Shown: positions 58,424 through 64,000 of the stretch, piece after piece
Numbering within the stretch: position 1 is the stretch's first letter
Layout: the number at the start of each line of letters is the position of its first letter
From: Coriaria nepalensis
Lineage: Eukaryota; Streptophyta; Magnoliopsida; Cucurbitales; Coriariaceae
Direction of reading: 5' to 3'
Length of the DNA: 64,000 nucleotides
Assembly (NCBI GenBank): GCA_027186245.1
Contig: CP114499.1
Location: 8,871,001 to 8,935,000, forward strand
Made by a program: the position numbers and the translations under genes
Notes under the pieces: model-generated
What the model saw: the letters and a program-made list of their open reading frames with translations, nothing else
Databases searched by the model: none
Told to the model about the DNA's origin: nothing

Positions 58424-59533
58424 TCAATTCTCATCCAAAGTCCAACTCTGGTTGGACCTCCTCGACCCTCCTCTACTGAAAACCGAATTAGACTGACTCC
58501 TACGGATTAACCCCGGCCCAGAATTCGAACCCGAAGACGAGTTTCTAAACCTTCTGAAAACGGAGAAGAAATTAAGAAACATCCGACGAAATCCTCCACC
58601 TTCCCTCGACCTAGTACCATTGGATGCCCACGTAATTCTCCTTGGAGCACCACCTGTATTAAACCCACCATCCATCTCTGTGTATACAACCGGAAGCTCC
58701 CTTTCAGCTGCCCTCCTGCCCCCTGTAAACCGACCAACAGCAAACCCACCACCCGGTAGCCTCCAAATGGTCAACCCCACGGCTTCTTCATCTGGCTCGG
58801 GGGAGTTTCTTCCACTCCCACGAATATCTGTAGGCAACTGATGCCTACAAACTGGACAAGAATTTCGAATCGAAAGCCAAGGAAGAATACAGTCGTAATG
58901 GTAGATATGCTTACAGGGCATCTCCCGAGCTTCAGAATCGAGCTCGAACGCTTCTTTACAGACTGCACAATGGGATTCCATGGAAACGTGGTTAGAAACA
59001 ATCTTGACTACGGGCATGGATTCAATTGCAGATTTTGAAGCTGGAGGGTGGTCTAGTCGTCCGACTCCATTGACTTCCAATTGAGCTAATTGATTGAGAA
59101 GGCGGTCAAACCCTGATCCCATTAAAAACTCAGACATACTTGCCGGAAGACGGCGGAGGCCTGAACCAGTTCCATCGTCGTAGAAAAGCTCGTAGTTTCC
59201 TCTATCAGCTCCGATGCCATCATTACTTTCAACGGTAGTATCAGAGGAGCCACGTAGGACGATGACAGGGTTGAAAGAGGAGCGATCGCCGCCGTTTCTT
59301 CTGCTGCGAACAAGTCTGGGACCGGAATTAGGCTCTGAACCGGGAGCGTTATCCAGGTACATTGCGGTGGCCGGAAATGGTTGGTGGTGGAGCGGGGATC
59401 GAGTCGGTGTCCTGATTTCCTCAACGAATCCGCCGCCACAATCGGGGCAATGGATCGAATCTTGTGCGCGTCCCCGAACCCTAATGAAATGGTTGCATCT
59501 GTAGCACCAATACGACGATCCTATCGAAGACAT
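58424..59533 (-). CDS. RING-H2 E3 ubiquitin ligase, RDUF1/RDUF2-like (DUF1117), 369 aa
   Basis: Intron-free coding exon. Relatives RDUF1/2 are ABA- and drought-related E3 ligases. An N-terminal zinc ribbon (YWCYRCNHFIRV ... IHCPDCGGGFVEEI, residues 8-40) is followed by a disordered Ser/Arg-rich part. The RING-H2 at residues 189-230 is complete: HCAVCKEAFELDSEAREMPC, KHIYHYDCILPWL, SCPVCRHQLP. The DUF1117 region follows (VGLTIWRLPGGGFAVGRFTG, ERELPVVYTEMDGGFN). The tail FLNFFSVFRRFR and SNSVFSRGGSRRSN is family-like. The start is ATG at 59533 (MSSIGSSYWCYRC); an upstream in-frame codon is TTG. Confidence 0.95.
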   Translation of the reverse strand: MSSIGSSYWCYRCNHFIRVRGRAQDSIHCPDCGGGFVEEIRTPTRSPLHHQPFPATAMYLDNAPGSEPNSGPRLVRSRRNGGDRSSFNPVIVLRGSSDTTVESNDGIGADRGNYELFYDDGTGSGLRRLPASMSEFLMGSGFDRLLNQLAQLEVNGVGRLDHPPASKSAIESMPVVKIVSNHVSMESHCAVCKEAFELDSEAREMPCKHIYHYDCILPWLSIRNSCPVCRHQLPTDIRGSGRNSPEPDEEAVGLTIWRLPGGGFAVGRFTGGRRAAERELPVVYTEMDGGFNTGGAPRRITWASNGTRSREGGGFRRMFLNFFSVFRRFRNSSSGSNSGPGLIRRSQSNSVFSRGGSRRSNQSWTLDEN

Positions 59534-60923
59534 CGAGTAGTCCACTCCAACCAATCTTCCTTACTCCTTCACCCTAAGTAAAAAAAGAAACCCTAAAAAT
59601 GCTTCAGCTTTCAGATTAACAGCGAGATTAGCCCAAATTTTCGCAGGTCAATTCCCCATCGGGCTTCGATTTTCAAATTCGAAGAGAGAAAAAGGCACGA
59701 CTTTTGCTTTCTCACTTAGCAGATCTAAGACCAACGAGAGGAAAAAAAAAACACACACACAAATTGAAAAGAAAATTGAATTCGTATGGATGAGTGCAGT
59801 GAACCGGCGAAGAAGGAGGGGGGGAGAGGAGGGAGAGAAAAATGGTGATCCGAGTGGCGGCGGAGTGTTCAGGAGATAAAAAGCGCGTTCTTCTTTCTTC
59901 TTCTTCTACTTCGAGCGTGGTATTTACGCTACGAGAAAATCATTTCCATTTAAAAAATAAATTTCTTTCCTTTTTTATTTTTCCTTTAAAAAAGGGGGGA
60001 AAAAACGGGTCAGTGGTAGTACACGTGGTCAGTTAGCGTTCGTTTGAATTCTTAACGGCGTTTGGATCGGCGTTTTGTTCGTCTCATCAATTCAGTGCTG
60101 CTCGAATTGGAATGACGTCAAGAGCGAATCCAACAAGGAAAACAACGTGTTGTCCCAAATTCTTACGTTTGGGAAATGGAATTCAACGCTGTCAAAACAA
60201 TGATGCCATTACTACCACGTGCACTCTTCTTAACCAAGTGGATATTCGACTAGGAAAGGGTATTTGGGACAATTTCTTTGAAACTCTTACCCATTTGGGC
60301 AAAATGTAAATTATATGTTTTTTTTAACATTAGGACCAATATAAATCTAAGAGTCAACAAAAGGGGAAAGACGGCAATCGATAGAAAAAAAAAAAAAAGA
60401 AACATAATATTCTACTACAACAATTAGGCATCAATCACCGGTCTAATTTCATCTTAGTGGACTAACTTTTGTTTTAAAAAAAAAAAATTTAATTAATTTC
60501 CGACAACGTGGGGTCCATCAATCCCTTCATGTTCTTCGGCTCGGAAGATTCTTCTTCATGCATCCGGCGTATAAGGAATTCATATTCCCATACTATTCTT
60601 TTCTCTTAGTGGTCGTTGACTGCGCAGTGGGTCTTACGTCATCTACTTCTGTTGGGCCTTTTGCATTCGGCTTATTGGGCTGAAAAAAGCGGAACCCTAT
60701 CAATGCCCTTAAGTAATGGGCTCTTCCAGGATTTTTGATGGCCCAAATGATCGTCTTCTTCGTCTTTCTAGAACTAACCAGCAACTACCAGCAGCATTTC
60801 TTTCTTTTAGGCCTTTTGCTCCATAATCTACGCGGTTCTGGTAACTCTGGTTTTCCCCAAAGTAGCTGTGAAGAAGAAACTCTTTTTCTTATTCGGGTTT
60901 CAGATTTCAGAAAGGGAAAGCTA
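59534..60923. promoter_or_regulatory. divergent upstream region, RDUF / FES1A
   Basis: Head-to-head genes 1.39 kb apart. GGGCC/GGGCT-type elements occur at about 60652-60760, close to FES1A, with an A-rich tract near 60387 and 60475-60487. No coding exon found. Confidence 0.5.
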
Positions 60924-62700
60924 ATGGCGAAAGACGGAACGAACTGGGATGGATTGCTTAAATGGAGCCTCGCTCACTCCGATGGAACTCGACCCGCTAG
61001 CAATCTAAGGTACTCATACTTCTACTTCCATCTGGAACTTTACGAATCGATCACGCATTGAGATCGAATCTTTTATTTTTGTCATATATTGATGTATTAG
61101 CATATCAGTTCATATTGGCTGCGAAATAGAAATACTGGTTTTTCCTCGAATTTGTGCTCTACTAGAGTATTCAACTGAGGGTCAAATTGCTTGTGCTTGT
61201 TAGCGAGGAGGATAGGAAATGGTTTATGGAAGCGATGCAAGCACAGACTGTTGATGTTGTCAAACGAATGAAGGAGATAACTCAAGTGATGCAAACTCCT
61301 GAGCAAGTCTTGGAAGCTCAAGGAGTTACTCCTGAAGATATTGAAGGTGATTGTACATCCTGTTGCTCTCAACTTTTTCTGAGGTTCATTTCTATGAAGT
61401 TTTAATTTTGAATGATGGTGTGTTCTTTGCAGATATGCTGGATGAGCTACAAGAGCATGTTGAGTCTATTGATATGGCCAATGGTAATTTGTCTCGTTCT
61501 ATGTGTCTGATGGCTGTCACTTCTTCTTTGATATATCGGTTACTCACCAAATGCATTCGTTCTGATTTATGCTGTTTATGTGCTTAATAACAGATCTTCA
61601 TTCGATTGGTGGGTTGGTCCCCCTTCTTGGATTCCTTAAGAACTCACATGAAAACATACGAGCTAAAGCCGCAGAGGTTGTGACAACTATTGTTCAAAAT
61701 AATGCTCGAGGTCAACAGCTGGTTATGCAAGCAAAAGGCTTGGAACCTCTTCTTTCTAATTTCTCATCAGACCCTGACTTGACTGTTCGTACCAAGGCAC
61801 TTGGTGCAATATCCTGTTAGTGGAATCTTTAATTTTGATGATGGGTTTTATTTATTCTCGTCTTTTCTGCATATGTTTTACTCGTGGAAGAATTTTTGGC
61901 ATAATCTCTCTCTGACGATGACTGTACAGCTTTAATCAGGCACAACAAACTTGCGATCAATGCATTTCGGCTTGCAAATGGTTATCTGTCCCTGAAAGAT
62001 GCTTTAGGGTCTGAAAATGTGAGATTTCAGAGGTAATTGTGAGAGTTATCATGTTTTCTTTATTATTCTTGGGATTTCATCTCCGTTTTGGTCCGTTTCT
62101 CATCAAACTTGATCATTGTCCAGGAAAGCCCTAAACTTAATCCATTACCTTCTACATGAGAACAGTTCAGATTACAATGTGGTAAATGAGCTAGGATTTG
62201 CTCGCATCATGGTCCATCTTGTTTCCAGTGAGGATTCAGAGGTGCGGGAAGCTGCCCTTCGTTGCCTTCTTGAACTTGCTAGAGAACCAAAAGGGACCAA
62301 TGCTGGATTCGGTGAAGACGATGAGAAATTAAAGCAACTTCTTCAAGAGAGAATTAATGGGATTAGCTTGATGTCAGCTGAAGATCTTGGTGCTGCTAAG
62401 GAAGAGAGGCAGCTTGTAGACTCCCTCTGGAGTACCTGCTACAATGAGCCCTCCTCGCTCCGAGAAAAAGGGCTTCTTGTTCTTCCAGGAGAAGATGCAC
62501 CCCCACCTGATAATGCTAGCAAGCAATTTGAGCCTCCTCTCAGAGCTTGGGCTGCTAACCCTTTTGTTGATAAGGGCCCCGCCACAGAGAAGGCGGTTCC
62601 TTTTCTGTTGGGTCCAGCCCCAGGCCCTGAAGCTACAAATGTCCGAGCCTCTTCAAGTGCCAAAGAAGATCATATCGCAGATAGAGATGCATCTTCTTAA
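60924..62700 (+). CDS. FES1A: HSP70 nucleotide-exchange factor FES1A, 393 aa
   Basis: Cytosolic armadillo-repeat exchange factor for HSP70; Arabidopsis Fes1A protects HSP70 and is needed for acquired thermotolerance. Six exons: 60924-61009, 61204-61346, 61433-61483, 61594-61815, 61930-62032, 62124-62700, phases closing at 394 codons. The Fes1 N-terminus reads AKDGTNWDGLLKWSLAHSDG, then EEDRKWFMEAMQAQTVDVVK and MLDELQEHVESIDMANDLHS. ARM repeats follow (GGLVPLLGFLKNSHENIRAK, RTKALGAISSLIRHNK, RFQRKALNLIHYLLHE). The C-terminal part has KEERQLVDSLWSTCYNEPSS and REKGLLVLPGEDAPPP. The tail beyond PLRAWAANPFVDKGP is longer than in some relatives. Confidence 0.96.
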
Positions 62701-62913
62701 ATAAGTAATTTAAATTGTTTTATGCTGTTAGTCTTTTCAGACTGGTTCATACTTTTCTTTCCCTGTATCATACAACTTGTAATTGACTTTTCTTTCGAGT
62801 TCTTTTTTGCTATATACAGAAGCTGATTTACATCTACTAATAGAAATAGAAAAACTGATTTTGCATTTCATTGACAATTTGATTGCATATAACAAGCTGA
62901 AAAGTTCTTTTAT

Positions 62914-63742
62914 CTAGTGGGGGGGGCAGAAAGTAATGACATAACGAGAAGCCCTACATTTGTTAAGGCTAGAAGAGTCATCAAAGGCATAACTATAAGC
63001 CTTAGGGCAAATAGCCTTAAACAGATTAGCAAAAAGTGTAGGCTTGCAAGTACTAGGATTTGCATACTGCCCTGTGCAGCAATATTTAGCCGACTGCATA
63101 GCTAAGCAAGCGCTCTTACACCCCACCACTCTCCCATTCTTCTTCACTTCCAAAGCAGATGGGCAGCAAATGTTCACGTCAACCTCACAAGAAGCTAGTC
63201 CACACCCTACCCCACCACCGACTGGCTTCATTGAAACTGGCAAATTGAAACCGTCTACCAAACTGACATCATAAAAATGGAGGGGTGAAGTTGAGGACCC
63301 AAGTGTCATTTCAACCACTGTGGCTGGCGGCACACCGCCTAGGCCACGGCAGTGTAGTTGGCCTGAGCAATCTCCGGTTTCACACAAGCCTTTTCCGTCA
63401 TTATCAAAATTGCAACCTTGCCTGCCCCATATTCTTCCTGACCATTTTTCAACTACGCCTAGAACAACTTCTTCACCACTTCCAAGATGGAAACCGCCGT
63501 CTTTTGGGGTCGGGTGGCCAGCACTGCCTAGTATTCCGGGCCACACACTTTCATTGCAGTTGTTGACCATTATAAGTTGCTCCCCATCTGCAAGATAAAT
63601 TACACAAAACAAAGAAAAAAAGATCTTAACCTTTTTTGTCTATAAAGAATGCAGCAGGAACAAGGGAGGTAGAACACTTACTTGTAATGGAGATTGAGAA
63701 GTAGAGAAGAAGGGAGAAGAAGAGGTATGAAAATGCCGACAT
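62914..63742 (-). CDS. thaumatin-like protein (PR-5 family), 244 aa
   Basis: Secreted, disulfide-rich pathogenesis-related/thaumatin-like protein. Two exons, 63742-63682 and 63587-62914. Exon 1 is the signal peptide ([20 protein letters not shown]); the intron near the signal cleavage site is typical of large plant TLPs. The mature part starts [20 protein letters not shown] and carries the conserved Cys pattern ([63 protein letters not shown]), ending [12 protein letters not shown]. It has the [11 protein letters not shown] strand and the acidic-cleft Asp/Asn region. No C-terminal hydrophobic anchor is seen, so likely apoplastic. Activity (beta-glucan binding or antifungal) is inferred only. 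Confidence 0.95.
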
Positions 63743-64000
63743 TGTTAGAATGCTGGGTTTATTCAGTGAGCTATGCTTCATAACAAACAGCAAGGCAAAG
63801 TCCCATATTTATGGTCATTGTCCAGTGACTTATCTTTATCACTTTTTTCCTTTGAATAATCAGATCTTAAGAGCATATATGAATTCCTTCAATTGGGGGC
63901 TTCCTTTCATTCAATCGACGTCAATTTCTTTTTGTTTCACTATCCATGTAGATTATCTCTCCTTTTCTTTCTTATTCCTGTGCTAGATTTGTTAAGGAAT
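63743..64000. promoter_or_regulatory. promoter side of the thaumatin-like gene
   Basis: Upstream of the minus-strand TLP start to the window end. An ATAAATA TATA-like element reads on the minus strand near 63808-63815, about 70 bases upstream of the start codon. No other gene is visible. Confidence 0.4.

Noticed and set aside
1..64000. Search for a new multi-gene system or biosynthetic cluster
   Set aside because: Neighbouring genes belong to unrelated, well known plant families; no co-directional set of unknown genes or matching enzymes is present. No tRNA or rRNA gene was recognised either.

Overview
This window is nuclear DNA from a flowering plant, most likely a eudicot. The reasons are short GT-AG introns, an AT-rich background, plant-only gene families (XBAT31, SIAMESE-RELATED, type 2 metallothionein, GRAS, laccase, thaumatin-like) and a degenerate Ty1-copia element. 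I cannot name the species from the sequence. Genes were rebuilt exon by exon; except where a lesion is stated, exon phases close and the reading frame runs to a stop.

Layout. 0-9 kb: 3' part of an XBAT31-type E3 ligase (+); three minus-strand genes of unknown function (191, 290 and 122 aa); a shared promoter leading to enoyl-CoA reductase ECR/CER10 (+). 10-18 kb: a SIAMESE-RELATED CDK inhibitor (-), metallothionein MT2 (+), a KIN-10C kinesin locus (-) with three separate lesions, and TIM9 (+) sharing the kinesin promoter. 18.7-27.7 kb: a complete 17-exon N-degron E3 ligase PRT6 (-). 28-31 kb: a C2-domain gene (+) with an apparent frameshift in exon 1, and a rhomboid protease (-). 33-39.7 kb: a decayed telomere-repeat-binding (TRP/TRFL) pseudogene (+), split by a degenerate antisense Ty1-copia element. 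40-46 kb: a GRAS transcription factor (+) and a HAD pyrimidine-nucleotidase-like gene (-). 46-54 kb: gene-poor DNA around a LAC17-type laccase (+), made largely of repeated diverged segments. 54-64 kb: palmitoyltransferase PAT16 (-), RDUF-type RING ligase (-), HSP70 nucleotide-exchange factor FES1A (+) and a thaumatin-like protein (-).

There is no operon logic here; neighbours are mostly unrelated in function. Three E3 ligases (XBAT31, PRT6, RDUF) and FES1A touch protein turnover and quality control, but nothing in the sequence shows linkage by design. The strongest points are the decay of KIN-10C beside an apparently intact TIM9, the TRP pseudogene with nested copia insertion, the frameshift in the C2 gene, a probable GC-AG intron, a 290-aa protein whose C-terminus resembles phage/archaeal annealing-type proteins, and the repeat mosaic around the laccase. 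I found no sign of a wholly new multi-gene system.
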